Below are positions 21,275 through 33,986 of a DNA stretch of 64,000 nucleotides, piece after piece. Origin of the DNA: Dendrolimus kikuchii (lineage: Eukaryota > Arthropoda > Insecta > Lepidoptera > Lasiocampidae). Position 1 is the first letter of the stretch. Each line of letters opens with the position of its first letter. The translations under genes were made by a program, and so were the position numbers. The DNA lies in NCBI GenBank assembly GCA_019925095.2, contig CM034392.1, forward strand, positions 12,605,887 to 12,669,886. The letters run 5' to 3'. The notes below the pieces were generated by a model. The model was given only the letters and a program-made list of their open reading frames with translations. It searched no databases and was not told where the DNA came from.

Positions 21275-22053
21275 TCCCTATTAATATTATAAATGCGAAA
21301 GTAACTCTGTCTGTCTGTCTGTCGGTCAGTTCCGTTTTCACGTAAGAACTACTGGACCGATTTGGCTGAAACTCAGTATATATATATTTTCGATGCCGAG
21401 AATGAACATAGGATACTTTTTATCCCGGAAAATGGGATAGATTTTGGGATAGATTTATGTAAAGTTTATCCCGGAAACTAGGATAGGTTTTTTATTTGTG
21501 GTTTGCCATTTTCGTCATTTTGTTTATTTTGGTCAATTTGGTCGTTTAGGTAGTTTTGGTAGTTTTGTTTGGTAGTTTCGATTGTTTTGGTAGTTGTGGT
21601 AGTTTTGGTAATTGTGGTAGTTTAGGTAGTCGTGGTAGTTTTGGTTGGTAGATTTGGTAGTTTCGGTAGTTTTAGTACGTTTGGTAGTTTTGGTCGTTTG
21701 TGTAGTTTACACAATATTTAGTTCTATAAATAAAACTAGAACGGGTTGAAATAGGGTATTAAAGTTTGTATGGGGGACCAATCATCTATCAAGTTTATAG
21801 ATATAAAAATTCATAATCTTTAAAGAAATGCGAATTTCACTCGATCTGTCTGTCTGAATACCGAAAATGGACATAGATACTATTCATCCCGGTAGATGGG
21901 ATAGTTTGCGATATAAAATGAAGTAAATCTTCCGAGGGCAAATAGCACCAACATAAAAATACAATACAATATATCCTGTATTAACGCCTGCTCTTAAAAC
22001 AAGAGGTACGCACTAGAGTTTGACGCGCGGCGGAGCCGCGGGGTAAACTCTGG
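21275..22053 (+). mobile_element. Non-autonomous Helitron-like element H1 with 9-bp minisatellite
   Basis: Starts A|TCCCTATTAATATTATAAAT, has a near-terminal GC hairpin (GCGCGGCGGAGCCGCGGGG) and ends CTGG|T, so the ends and the A/T target fit Helitron rules. Internal landmarks shared by the family: CTGTCTGTCTGTC, GGACCGATTTGGCTGAAACT, TATCCCGGAAAATGGGATAG, then a minisatellite of GGTAGTTTT units (about 21530-21715), then AGAACGGGTTGAAATAGGG and ACAAGAGGTACGCACTAGAG. No helicase coding. Confidence 0.8.
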
Positions 22054-22429
22054 TATATCTATAATGCAGAATAATCATAAGAGTTATTTTTGTAAATGGA
22101 AGTGTATACAAATCTTAGATCATATCAACATCTAGACAACGCATGAATTGCACACAACGGCCATAAAAAAAGTACACTAAATTTGGTGCAGTTGCTCTCC
22201 AGGCCTGTTAGTGTCGTTTCGACTACTTTACTAGTTAGAGCTCTCGCAAAAAAAATCATTATCCGTCCTGCCGTCCTGTGCTATTAAAATGTGTCGGAAC
22301 TATTTTAAAAGAGGACAGCATAAGGATAAGATGTCATTTCACAAAAAATGTTAACACTTTTCTCTTCGTCGGGTGAAAAATGGGAGTTACTTTCCAAAAT
22401 TTGGGGACATATTGTTATGATTTTTGAAG

Positions 22430-22555
22430 TGAAAATTCTTTAGAATCTTTGTGACTCGATGAAACGAAAAAGCGACGCTAAAAAGAGTTAAACATATAAA
22501 TCTATAGGACTAAGCCTGCGAGAGAATGAGATAGAATACAATATAATTAATAATT
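22430..22555 (-). repeat. Dispersed repeat 'family V', partial copy
   Basis: The inverse of CTCGTATCTCATTCTCTCGC AGGCTTAGTCCTATAG and of GTCGCTTTTTCGTTTTATCG, also found at 27755-28020 and 40935-41225. Confidence 0.7.
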
Positions 22556-22559
22556 TAAA

Positions 22560-24000
22560 CACTGCTCATACAGATAGAGTTTGGACAATATGCTATGTAT
22601 ATAATAATAATATGTAAACATGTAATTATGTCGCCATTTACTTTCTTTTTATCTTTTCCGATAATACTTCGTATTTCGTGTTTTAAAGCTTAAATATATT
22701 GTAACGATGTGTATGAAATGTGACGTACGAAATTTAGAATCCCTCCCACACCTTGTCACACTTTATTTCACTTTTACTGCGTGAGAACGGCAGACAAACA
22801 TATTTTTTTTATTTGGATTATACATAACGCCCACTACCCAATATGAACCCATCGAACCGTTCCAAGTCCATTATTTCAACTGATTTCAATCAAATCTTTG
22901 GGGCATAACTAGTCTAATAACCTTTGTCAACTTCTTGTGTAAATACAAAAATATCTTTTCATTACGAATATTTTTTTTATAATTATTACGTTGGTATTGG
23001 TACACAGATCTGTAGTTCTGTACAGATATTTTAATATAAATTAAAATGACTAGTACATATACTAAAATTCATTTGCGCATGTTGTTTATTTTCTATGGCT
23101 TATTCCAATACACACAACACTTTTGTTGGTAATACTTTAATTATATAAAAAAAACTTTAGAACCTCTGAGTAATATTAAAATTATAACGTATAAAACGAT
23201 TAAATCATAATGATCACTCAAACTTTTCACTTACGTAAAAAATATTTAATTATAAAAAATAGGGTAATATTTTTTAGCTGATATCTATGGTTTTTGTAGG
23301 ATAAATATAACGTTTTTGATGCCATTTTTCGCGGTGTTATTTCTTATCAATGTTCTCTTTAGACATGTTATATCGGAATGGTACAAGTATATTCCAATAT
23401 GTGCTTAATAAAACTTCTTAGGTACGACGTCAAGTAAGACCACGGGGAAAACATTTGAGAAGGAAGAACTCTATTATAAATTATCTTATTATACTAATTC
23501 GAAATTTATGATGGTACGAGGTCTTAGAAATGTCAAAGTCAAGGCCGGTTCAATTATTTTGAAGTTGTCATTGATTTTGTTGTAGCCTACAATTTTTTTA
23601 AAGAAAGAATGTTAGAATATTTGCTTTTGCCGGCTTGGGGCAATATCGTGGGAGCAATGGCAATGAGTTTTTCAGAAGAAGCGTTGGAGCGAAGAATTTG
23701 CGTCTCAATTAAGAAATTGATATGAGCCGGGCGTCTGTACCGGATGGCTCATCGGTCTCAAGTGCCTGCCCGTTATGGTTACGCGAAATTAGATTTCAAC
23801 GAGTCTATTTTCTCTTCTACAACGATTTCACCTTTTATATTCAATATTTATCGAACGTCAGACCCAATATGGATAATATTTTCCTTAATGAAAAAGCGAT
23901 TGAGATGTTGATATCGAAATTAGTACAAAAATTGTCTGCTTTCATGATTTACTTCAAAAGACGAAATTAAATTATTATAACCGCTGTAACATAGTTACCT
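22560..24000. other. AT-rich intergenic, nothing recognised
   Basis: No convincing coding sequence. An 82-codon open frame at 23722-23970 has no domain or coding-like composition. Confidence 0.5.
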
Positions 24001-24004
24001 ACTT

Positions 24005-24285
24005 CTGTTCGACCCAGCGAACTAAGCGTTAACCCGCCTAGTTTGCTGAAATGCAGAGATTTCGGGTTCGATTTTCGGCAGGATAAATGTTGTAAATGAA
24101 CTTTTCTTTATCGACTCTAATCTCGTTGTCTGTTTTGTTTATATCTATTTTATTTCGTACATGGTACGGTATAAAATAGATATAAATATACAGACAGAAA
24201 TTATTAAAGGCTAATAAGAGATTGAAAGAAAAGAAAACCCTCCATCTTACCACATGATGGAGGAGAGACGAATTAAAAAAAAATC
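24005..24285 (+). repeat. tRNA-like SINE fragment
   Basis: AGATTTCGGGTTCGATTTTC GGCAGGATAAATGTTG contains a box B-like GGTTCGATTTT in the context typical of lepidopteran SINEs (pattern 'tctcgggttcgaatcccggcaggg'). An A-rich run at 24275-24283 may be its tail. Confidence 0.5.
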
Positions 24286-24289
24286 TCGT

Positions 24290-26740
24290 TGTCTGAGAAG
24301 GGCTCCAAAATTATACTTTATAATATCCGTAATGTGTGGTGCTTAGCATAATAGTATAATGACGAATAAAAGAACTTATTATTTTTAGAATTTAGAGGAA
24401 AGTGTTCTGTGAACTAATTTTATTAGACCAATCGCATTAATTGAGAATTTAAAGTTAATCTTATTCGTATATCCAAAGTACCCATTATTAGTTTCAATAT
24501 CCTAAAGTACTGGTAAACTCGGGCCAAACAGCTTTTCAATATTCATTTTGGCTATCGCCTTTTCTACTAGTGGTGATACCAATTTTTTTTCTACTATTAT
24601 TCCACCGCGACGATATTGAGAAGATATCGTGGATTTAGTGGAAAACGATTTTTTGACACTATCGCAATAGAATCGTAATTGAATATCTCCGCAACGCCAA
24701 AGTATTGAAATACCTAGCAAAATTATCGCATCGTTCACCACTGTTTGAGTGATGATCTACATTTCCCTGAATCATTACAGTCGCATTAGTATCTTTGTAG
24801 ACGTATCTTGTCTGTGTAGTTAGGAATGTTTAGGTCCTTTTTAACGAACAATATTGATTTGCCAACCGACACTTCGAATAATAATCCGCTTAAATTAAAA
24901 ACCGTTTTCAAATCATATGGCGTAACGGGGTCGCGCGATATTCCAATTGTTCCAAACGTCTTGGTTTGGGGCCGGCTATTTACTAAAATAGATATTTACT
25001 CGGTTTCAATCGTGAGTTTTATGTCATTATATAATATTATAATCGTTTTGGAATTTATTTTCTAATAAATTCCAAAACGATTATAATATAATAAAATAGA
25101 GAAAAACCATAAAATATATCTTTTTATTAAAAGCAATTTGTACCAGATGACGTTAGAATAAATTAGAAATATTTGTAAAACGTGTCATTGTGTCATATTT
25201 CATAATTATAATTACTTTTTGAACAATAATTAATAAGTTATTAAATTCGCTAGTAATACACATGATGTAAACCTTACTATAATCATAGATCAAGGAAACT
25301 GTGACATTTAAGTAAGGTAATAAATTATGTTTAAGTTGATATGACTATTAAGTACTATTCAAAATAAAGGATTGTCTATTGTTTCAAAATGAAACAATGT
25401 TCTATGTTCAATCTTACTATCAAATGCATAAATAATAAATTTCTAAATAATCAATTTTCTAGTTTACACCTGTACCTACTATTATACTTTACTTAGAATC
25501 CGGATTTAGTGGAAACAATAATTTTTGGGACAATTTTACGGTTTTGGGAGCTAATATCCCGCCATCGCTATCTATTATTGACTTCTTTAAAAAATTAAAG
25601 AGAAAAGAAATATTTATCAACATCTAATCCAAAAAAAACTTTATTATAATAAGATGGCTTGGCGGCTATCTCCAACCTTTATATGTTTCGATACATTTGC
25701 TCAAAAAATGCTTTTACCTATGTAACGAACATTGTTCGAAAGTTAAAAATTACGCACCATACAACGGAACGTGCGGAAAATAGGTACTTGGGTGAAAAAA
25801 AATAATAACTCCAGCAAGTAGTTTCACATTACGAGAATAAATAAGCTGAATAATCGAACCTTCTTGGAAGCGCTGTTGATCAATACATTTATCTCACTTT
25901 AATACCATAGAGAAAATAAGACAAAAGATGTAGTACTAATTTTCACCACACGCACGTGGCGCCTTTTGCAAATGCATGCCATTTTCATATTAGAAACGTC
26001 AAAGATTGTTGAGACTTGTTTCCGACTAATATTTGTTTTTTTCATTACTTATTGTAATGTTTTCTCGTTAATGTCATGAAAAACGTTGTATGACACACGT
26101 ACAGTTGTTGGTTTTTACAAATTCGTGACTATGGTAAGCCCTCGACGTAGAATCCGACTCATCGCACTAGTACATATAATAAAAAACTATTTCCGATTTT
26201 CACTAGACAATCTTGTAGCGCTAAATAGACTATAATTATATTCCTTTCAAAATTCTTATAGACTTGTGGCTACTGAGAAAAATGATTGGGATATATACGA
26301 AATAAACGATAGCCAGATATGCGATTACATTATGGTTAACTACGTTTTTGCTAAAAGGCTTACGTATTCCTAGTAATACGATAATGCAAAATTTAGACTG
26401 TGTCATTAATAATAATTAGAAAAGAAAGCTTTAAACGATTTAATTATAAATTGACATTTGTATCGATACGCCTATAAAATACGATAAAAATGTCGTAATT
26501 TAAAGTCATTTGCCTTTAGTAATTGTTGTGGCCCACGAAGGAGCTCGCAGCATTTTATTCGATTATGGAAGGAACGCTTAAATTGTTTTAACGTCTATCA
26601 GCAAGGAAGGACGACGAGACTTTAGATATAACGAAATTTTACTTTATCAGTCAAAATATGTGTTCTACATTATAAAAGCTTATTATATTTTCTGCTGGTG
26701 TATTAGTACGCAATAACAGTGGTTATGGTCTTTGTACATA
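24290..26740. other. AT-rich intergenic with one foldback; no gene seen
   Basis: No coding sequence recognised apart from short chance frames. A 26-bp foldback is listed separately at 25034-25089. Confidence 0.5.
25034..25089. repeat. Perfect 26-bp foldback with 4-nt loop
   Basis: Left arm ATATTATAATCGTTTTGGAA TTTATT, loop TTCT, right arm the exact inverse. Not at a recognised transposon edge. Confidence 0.9.
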
Positions 26741-26744
26741 GCTA

Positions 26745-27534
26745 CAGTCGACTCTCGATAATTTGACATTCAACGGACTGGAGAAAATTTCAAATTACCA
26801 AGTATTCAAAACAACAGAAGTCTATAACCAAGAAGAAGATAAGAAAAAAATCTAGTAAACATAAGCTTGATCAAAATGCCTGATTTATTATTTTTAATCA
26901 ATCTGTACAATTATTCACAAATGTTCATTTTGAAAAGAAGTCCGTGATTTTCTATTGAGTGAGCGACTTCAGTTTATTATTGTCCAATGAATTTTCGATA
27001 GTGGTGAGAGCTGAGGGTGATTCTGAGGACGTAGAAGCGTAGGGTAGCGCTTCAAATTATAGACCGGACTTCAAAATATTGCATGTTGGCGAGGAAAATA
27101 CTTTCAATTATCGAGGGGACCAATCAATATTGATTTTATTCAATGTATCGAGTATTTTTTAAGGAAACGGGGAAAAATCAAATTATCGAGAGATTCAAAT
27201 TATTGAGAATCTATCCGTGCAGGAACCGAGAAAGAATACAATTTCCTGCGGCCGGGCGGCCTGTCGTAAGAGGCGACCAAACAACCCACAGCCAGGTGGT
27301 AGGGCATTTGCCCGACTGGATGGCTACCACCCCTGGTCTAAAGTGTGTCACCATAACAACCTTGAGTTGTGTTCCGGCATTAGTGACCAGGTTCCAGTCT
27401 CCCTTAAGAGAGCAGCAGCGCATTTGTAGCACCTTTGGTGTTGCAAATGTCCATAGGCGATGGTAACCGCTTTCCATCAAGTGGGCCGTCTGCCTGTCTG
27501 CTGAACTCCTGCAATAAAAAAAAAATCGACTCGA
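26745..27534. mobile_element. Pogo/Tigger-like non-autonomous DNA element, interrupted by a family S copy
   Basis: After a TA, the left end CAGTCGACTCTCGATAATTT resembles pogo-type termini. The right part has the inverse motifs TCAAATTATCGAGAGATTC and TCAAATTATTGAGA, after which a family S insertion splits it from TCGACTCGATTA. No transposase. Confidence 0.5.
27214..27525 (+). mobile_element. A-tailed repeat 'family S', full-length copy
   Basis: TCCGTGCAGGAACCGAGAAA through CTGCTGAACTCCTGCAATAA and an A tail; nearly identical to 15073-15394, suggesting recent activity. It is inserted in the right terminus of the pogo-like element. Confidence 0.88.
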
Positions 27535-27580
27535 TTAACTACTATCGAAATGCAGCATTGCTCACAATATAAATAAAAAA

Positions 27581-27581
<1 letters not shown>

Positions 27582-27639
<58 letters not shown>

Positions 27640-27673
27640 CGTGCGTGCGTTCGTGCGTGCGTGCGTGCGTTCG

Positions 27674-27704
<31 letters not shown>

Positions 27705-27746
27705 ATGCGTGCGTGCGTGCGTGTGTGTGTGTGTGTGTGTGTGTGT
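27582..27746. repeat. Compound (GT)n(GCGT)n(GT)n microsatellite
   Basis: About 165 bp of strictly or almost strictly alternating purine-pyrimidine sequence: GT dinucleotides, then GTGC tetranucleotides with a few GTTC variants, then GT again. Such tracts readily adopt Z-DNA. Open frames across it (Cys-Val and Ala-Cys-Val repeats) are not genes. Confidence 0.97.
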
Positions 27747-27754
27747 AAATATAA

Positions 27755-28020
27755 TTCCTTTACACTACATCCGTCAACATACTATAATTCAAAATAAACT
27801 TTTTAAGTATCACTTTTAATTTTTCACTGTTTTAGCCTAAAAAATATTATTATGAGTTGTATTTCGGTCCAAATTGATCGAATCGAATCCGGTCTTATTT
27901 AATCTGTAATCTGTGCTGCACAATGCTGTAAAACTCGTATCTCATTCTCTTGCAGACTTAGTCCGATAGATTTATATGTTTATCTACTTTTAGTGGCGCT
28001 TTTTCGTTTCATCGAGTTTC
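27755..28020 (+). repeat. Dispersed repeat 'family V'
   Basis: ATTCCTTTACACTACATCCG TCAACATACTATAATTC ... CTCGTATCTCATTCTCTTGC ... GGCGCTTTTTCGTTTCATCG. Parallel to 40935-41225 over its whole length. Confidence 0.8.
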
Positions 28021-28029
28021 AAATCACAA

Positions 28030-28612
28030 CGATTCTGTCTGCCTGCCTATCTCTCTGTCTGTCTGTCCGATTTGTCCGATTTGTACGAGTTGTCCGAGTT
28101 GTCCAATTTGTCCTTTTTGTCCGATTTGTCAGTTTTGTTCGATTTGTCTGATATGTCCGATTTGTTCTTTTTGTCCTTTTTGTCATTTATGTAGTTGTCA
28201 TACACGGGGGATAGATAAATATAGCTAGGACGGTTTGAAATAAAGGTTGAAAGTTTGGATAAGACCAATCATTTCTCAACTCTATAGATATAAACATTCA
28301 TCATCTATTAAAAATGCGATAGTAACTCGATATGTCTTTCCGTTATGTTTTCACGGAAAACTACTAGGAATACTTGGTCGGTTTTGCTGTAATTTTGTTT
28401 AAATATAGTTTTAATACCGAAAATGGACATACATACTTTTCATGCCCGGAGATGGGATAGTTTGCGATATAAAATGAAATTAAACTTCCGAGTGCTAATA
28501 GCACTAACATAAAAATTAAGTACAATGTAACCTGTATTAACAACTCCTGGTCTTTAAACAAGAAGCACGCACTAGAGGTTGACCCGCGGCGCAGCCGCGG
28601 GGGAAACTCTAG
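28030..28612 (+). mobile_element. Helitron-like element H2, 5' end lost, TGTCCGATT minisatellite
   Basis: Keeps the 3' half of the family, including ACGGTTTGAAATAAAGG, AAGCACGCACTAGAGGTTGA, the hairpin CCCGCGGCGCAGCCGCGGG and terminal CTAG|T. The internal minisatellite is 9-bp units close to TGTCCGATT (about 28066-28200). The 5' terminus is replaced by family V sequence. Confidence 0.75.
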
Positions 28613-30218
28613 TAATATATAAATTTATTAGACTGAAAATTTCTCTAGATTATGTGCGATTTCGAATCGGTGGAAGCTAATATTAGTAAAACCATCAAAC
28701 AGTTTTGGACATAGACATATATATAAGCCATCGTAAAGGTCACTTAACCGCCACAACAACTTCTACTCATGTAAGTAAATGCTTATACTGATGTAGCATT
28801 ATTAGAAAGAGTCAAAAGTCCGGTTGCATGGCAGAGGAGTAACACTGAATTGCTTCAAGTGCACCACGAATAAACAAACAAACTAAGGCTTTGATAATAT
28901 TCGTAGTATTAGTCTACTATCTTGATCGTTACTACTATACTTGACCTATGTATATAATCCGTACACCGCCTTAATTGAATGGAAACCGAAATTGATTACG
29001 TCTATCCCAGCTAATTTACATAAAATAATAATATAAATAAGTACCTATATTAATTAATAAATAATTTTTTTACGTTAGAGTGCTATTCTCAGTGTTATTT
29101 TGTTATAAACTAATATTTACTAACTTAACTTTTCAATGTGATACCTATCTATATAAAACTTACCAAGCCCATTGTATTGATTACGAAAATTTGTCGGTTT
29201 GTCTATTATCAGCATATTTAATTTTATTTCAATACGTAGGTAGTACCTACTACGGAAGAAGGTATAGTATTGAGGTGCACGATGCACTAGTGCACTGTTA
29301 ACGATAAACAGTTTCCTGTCTCTTTCTATAATTTATTATGGCCATGAGAAACTCATTTGAAAATCCATTATTTTTATGTACGAGGCCTTAAAATTAGACG
29401 GTCATTTCTGTCTTTCAATTTGATGAATCAACCAAAGTGATCTACATAAATACAAACTTGAATCATTAAAATCATTGAATGCCGTCGTGTCCTTTCAGTT
29501 CCGTGCCTTTCAACGCAATTGGTTCAATTTGGTTGCTCCGTCTAATATCAGCATTATCCTTCATCAATGTGGTCTATTACAAGCATCTGTATAAATATGA
29601 AAAAAACTCATTTGCAATTGTTTATTATGATCGTGATTAACAGATAATCTAAAAGCGTAGAGACGTGATCGAACTTATAAGCACACAATGAGACCTCAAT
29701 GGAGGCTGTTGTCGGTTATATAGCAGCTATATAGGGGACTGGAGTCGGGATCACACATAATAATATTGCATTGGTATTCAGAAGCGAGGAAGAATGCGCG
29801 TTCCGACGACGGGGCGGCGGCTTCTTGGCATGCCTTGAACCGGCGACCCGTTCCGGCGCGGCGGCGAGGCGGACTACCCCCGCCTAACTGACAAATTTTA
29901 ATTCACCCACATCGTATGAATAATTTGATAGTTAAGGTAACTATCAAATTGCCTTATATAAACCTTTTCAACGAGTCTTGATCCATCCTTAGTTATTTTT
30001 AAAATAAATAATGTCGTTTAGCATGAATAAAAATATGATAATAAATTCTCAAGATTGAGATTACTTTGATTAAGACGGCGAGTTTAAAATTTAGTGCCAT
30101 AAAATAAAGTACGGCTACACAATTATAATAAATAACATCTGAAAGTATTTGTATTCATGGAGGAAGAATACTTTATATGCTGTGTGAATTAGTGGTAGGG
30201 CATGACAGGGCAGGTTTT
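28613..30218. other. Intergenic; one GC-rich patch, no gene seen
   Basis: Mostly AT-rich. At 29715-29885 a CTATATAG motif precedes a GC-rich stretch (GACGGGGCGGCGGCTTC ... GGCGCGGCGGCGAGGCGG) that could be a promoter or untranslated exon of a gene to the right such as Tdc; this is a guess, as no donor site is evident. Confidence 0.4.
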
Positions 30219-30444
30219 GCCAGGTGGTAGGGCATTTGCCCGACTGGATGGCTAACACCCCTGGTCTATAGTATGCCGCCATAACAACCTTGAGTTGTGT
30301 TCCGGTATTAGTGACCAGGTTCCACTTAAGAGAGCAGCAGCGCATTTGTAGCACCTTTGGTGTTGCAAATGTCCATAGGCGATGGTAACCACTTTCCATC
30401 AAGTGGGCCGTCTGCCTGTCTGCTGAACTAATGCAATAAAAAAT
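30219..30444 (+). repeat. 'Family S' copy, 5'-truncated
   Basis: Begins GCCAGGTGGTAGGGCATTTG and runs to CTGCTGAACTAATGCAATAA plus A tail. A few bases are missing relative to full copies. Confidence 0.85.
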
Positions 30445-32224
30445 AAATAGTATTTGAAGTATAATAATAACTTAGAAAAGCATACTTTATATCGGGTAGT
30501 TACTGTAGTGATTTACAACATCACGTGATTTAAATGTTAACTGACAAGTTTTATAACTTCCTAGAGAAAATCACAAATCGGTATCTGATAAGAAACAAAA
30601 AGAATGAAATACATAATGATTACTATATTTTCAAAATTATTGTTTTTTTTATGTTTTATTAGCACCGATAGCAAGATGTTGTAGAATATATTTAATTTTT
30701 GTACGAAAAATTTTCATTTTTCACTGCTAAGTTACATATATAATAACCAATAACAATGAAATTTATATAAAAAAAATCCTAAAGCTATACTGAATTCAAC
30801 GCAAAAAGAATTATTAAAATCAGTTTAGGTTGAAACAAAAGAGTTACCGCACATACATAAAAAGTATTTCCGCGAAGAATTGATTACCTCCTCCTTTGTT
30901 GAAGTCTGTAAAAATTAGTACGAAAGTCATAAAAAAGAATATATAGATATATATCTCTGCCTTAAAATTTCGACATGAACAAGTGTCAATCTCCGAGGCT
31001 CAATTGGTGAGAATATTCAGAGCAAAAGGATGAGCTTTGAATATTCATGTGACTTGTGGCTGCACTCACTGACACTCCAGAGACAAACGCTTCTTTCCCC
31101 AATTTCAAGTCACTTAAATGTTTTAAATTATTTATAACTAATCCAATATTCGCACATCTACAAAAACGCTTACCATGAATAATAATATAATACGAACTAA
31201 ATGAAATTTACTTGTTGTGATACCTCTTTATATAGTATAAAACAAAGTCGCTTTACGTGACTGTCTGTAAACTCCTTCTAAGCCACACAACGGAATTTTT
31301 AAGCGGTTTTCACCATCAGTTAAATAATTATTTACTAAAAGCTTTTATATATAAAGAAATAAGTTTTTATGTACGTAAAATAGAGTTAGTTCCTAAGGTT
31401 ACACCCACGGTGACGGTGCGGGGAAAACACTTGTTATTACTAAATATAATGTGCTCTTTACATAATTATCTTTGTTTATGTAAACATGAATTACTTTGCT
31501 TGGCTTTGGCTAGCTGACCCGTGCCCACTTCGCTGGGCATCAGAAAAAAATTATATATGTCACTCAGGAATAATGTAGCTTTCTACTGGTGAAAGAATTT
31601 TCAACATCGGTTTAGTAAATCCAGAGATTAGCCCCTACAACGTCAGAAAGTCACAATCTTTGCCTCTTTTTTTGTTGAGTTGAATTACCTACTAAGCGAA
31701 TTCAAAATATTTCCCCTTCCGTACTGCCAGTACCCCAGTGACGCCGACATCACATAAGCTATCTAGCCGATTAGGGTGCGCGGCGACCACGCAACTTTTT
31801 TTCCTAATACTTACATTTTTAAACTCGTGATATCTTTCGAATGGAATTTCCGAATTGAATAATTCAAAAAGTTATATAAAGGTATTGAAGCAGTCTTCAA
31901 TATGAAGTAATTTATTTTGATAAGGATGAATACCAAGATACAAATAAAGAGCCTTTTCTAGAGGCGGCATTTTATTTAAATGTTTAAAATAAAAGAACAC
32001 TTATTGTGGCATAACTATAACAGTTAGACATATGCTGTCCCGTTACTTTTTGTAAATAATGATGTGTTCTGCAAAGTCATAGTACCTTATTTTATTCTCT
32101 CATCAATACTTTTCGCAGCGCACGCAATTTTAGATATATTTTTTACACCTTGGGTTTCACTATTGGAGTTTTAGTAAAGATCCCTAATTTTTTGAAAATA
32201 TAAAATAGCCTATGTCAACCGGGG
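30445..32224. other. Intergenic; RTE-like 3' repeat remnant at 31505-31690
   Basis: TAGCTGACCCGTGCCCACTT CGCTGGGCATC at 31510 is a common lepidopteran repeat start. A piece at 30645-30690 (AGCAAGATGTTGTAGAA) resembles the inverted-repeat element at 57365-57597. No gene seen. Confidence 0.45.
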
Positions 32225-33121
32225 ATAGTGTAGCTTGCCAACACCTCCAGGGGGTGCCGCCCTGGAGTTGTTTCCGTCCAGGAAGCGGTACAAGGGGATG
32301 CGTCCCCGGGGCCCTTAGCGGCCACTGTCACATTCCACCCTTCACTCCGTGACAGTGGTGTCCCACCTATCCACTCCAAATCCTTGTATTACTTCCCCTT
32401 CCTCCCAAACCTCCTCCCCAAACACCCCTCCCTTCCGACGACGACCGCCAGCGTCGAGTTCTGCTCCGCCCAGCGCGGTTCTGCTAATCTTGATCGGTAG
32501 AGTTGGAAAACCCTGTGGCCGGCGTTGACGCGGTGGAAGTGACTCGACCGCAGCTGTTGCGATGGCTCTCGTGGAAACGCGGGACTCTGACCTTCAGATT
32601 GCGGGCTGTCAGCCTTCACCCCAATGCCACCAGTGTGGCGCGCTTGACACGGCGTTCCATACGCTAGTCGAGTGCGCAGCCTGGGCACCACAGAGGTTTG
32701 AACTCAAGACAATATTAGGTCCGATTGATTCGCTTGGCAGCCTGGTGCAGGCCATGCTGCAGAGCGATGATCATTACCGCTTCAGGGGCCCTCATGCATC
32801 AAACGAGCAGAGGAGTCTTCACCCCTGTCGTTGAAGTGAGTTAGCTCTTCCAGGGGCTTTCTCAGGCTCTTATTGCGCTAGGATCGGCGTGGGCGTAACT
32901 ACGTTCTAAGTCTCATGCCTTTCCTGCCATAAGCGCGGGGCATCGGAGGAGGGTGGTTTTAGTGGGTATTAGCCATTTGGGCTCGAGTCTCCACACAAGC
33001 CGGTTGATTACTGTTTGGATTGCCCCTTCTGGAAATGCCTCCATGATCGACTATGGTCTAATCCCTTGCAAAGGACCTGGTATTGTGCGTAAATAGCTTT
33101 TCTCTCGAGTGAAAAAAAAAA
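32225..33121 (+). mobile_element. R1-type LINE fragment with A tail
   Basis: Residual coding at 32562-32834 matches the C-terminal zinc-finger region of R1-like ORF2: CHQCGALDTAFHTLVECAAW APQRFELK, then LGSLVQAMLQSDDHYR. Untranslated sequence follows (GATCGACTATGGTCTAATCC ... CAAAGGACCTGGTATTGTGC) and an A run at 33112-33121. Closely related to the minus-strand copy at 58193-59070. Confidence 0.8.
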
Positions 33122-33737
33122 GTTAGTTGTAGTAGACAAAGGAAAATTCTGCCCGCACAATTTTGGGAATGAACCGATTATCATTATATTTAACAGAAAA
33201 TATTTTTTATCCAGAATACTAGGATATTTGCCATGGGATAAGGATTCACAATATAATGTGCTAGTGACGATTGATAAAATGCTCTGGTAAAATTATCGCT
33301 TTTATTTCTTTGGTGAATTTACATATGTACAATTTGTAAATATTTAAGTTGATTGGGGAATTTCTAGCGTAACACGAGAAAAATTAGATAGAAGTAAGGA
33401 CCGTCTACCGTTTAATTCATATTTCTTTGATTTATTACAATCTTTCGTACAGTATATTGGAGGGCAATAACCTGACTCATAACTTTTTATCGTAGTCCTT
33501 AATCGGGTTTAATATGTTCTTATAGTTTCACATTAAGATCGCGTTTATTGAAAATTTATATCGATATCTGATACATTATTTACGTTTGACTGGATATCAC
33601 TAAGTAGAAAGAAAACAAATAATTCTTACTGGATTATCTTATGCTAAAGTTTCATCTGCTTTAGTTTTAAAAATTAACGGTCTTATTCATAGTAAGTTAG
33701 AGTAAGTTTGTAGGCTTCTTTAAGAACCTTAAAGTGT
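33122..33737. other. AT-rich intergenic, nothing recognised
   Basis: No gene. GGTCTTATTCATAGTAAGTT AGAGTAAGTTTG at 33680 resembles the terminal inverted repeat of the element at 62591-62942, so one end of that family may be present. Confidence 0.45.
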
Positions 33738-33895
33738 TAGGCTGTGGCCTAATGCGTCTTATTTAAAGTGTTAAAAAATAACGCCGTTAATATTTAACGT
33801 CATTAACAATTTCAGATATCAAATAATGCATTAAACCCAGCGCCATATCTGCGTGAAATGGCCTAAATCTTTAACACTAACGCAGATGAAACCCC
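33738..33895 (-). repeat. 'Family T' TIR element, diverged copy
   Basis: GTGGCCTAATGCGTCTTATT TAAAGTGTTAAAAAATAACG CCGTTAATATTTAACG ... TTTAACACTAACGCAGATGA. The last block is one inverted-repeat end of the family. Confidence 0.7.
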
Positions 33896-33986
33896 AACAT
33901 AAGATTATCCGGTAGGAATTATTTATTTTCTTCCTCTTTAGTAATATCCTGTCAAACATAAATAATGTATCAGCTATTGATGGGAA

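Noticed and set aside
23722..23970. 82-codon open frame
   Set aside because: No recognisable domain, no splice or promoter context, AT-rich codon use like surrounding non-coding DNA.
24502..24741. 79-codon minus-strand frame
   Set aside because: No similarity recognised and no supporting gene structure.
27583..27819. Cys-Val/Ala-Cys-Val repeat open frames
   Set aside because: Translation of a GT/GCGT microsatellite.
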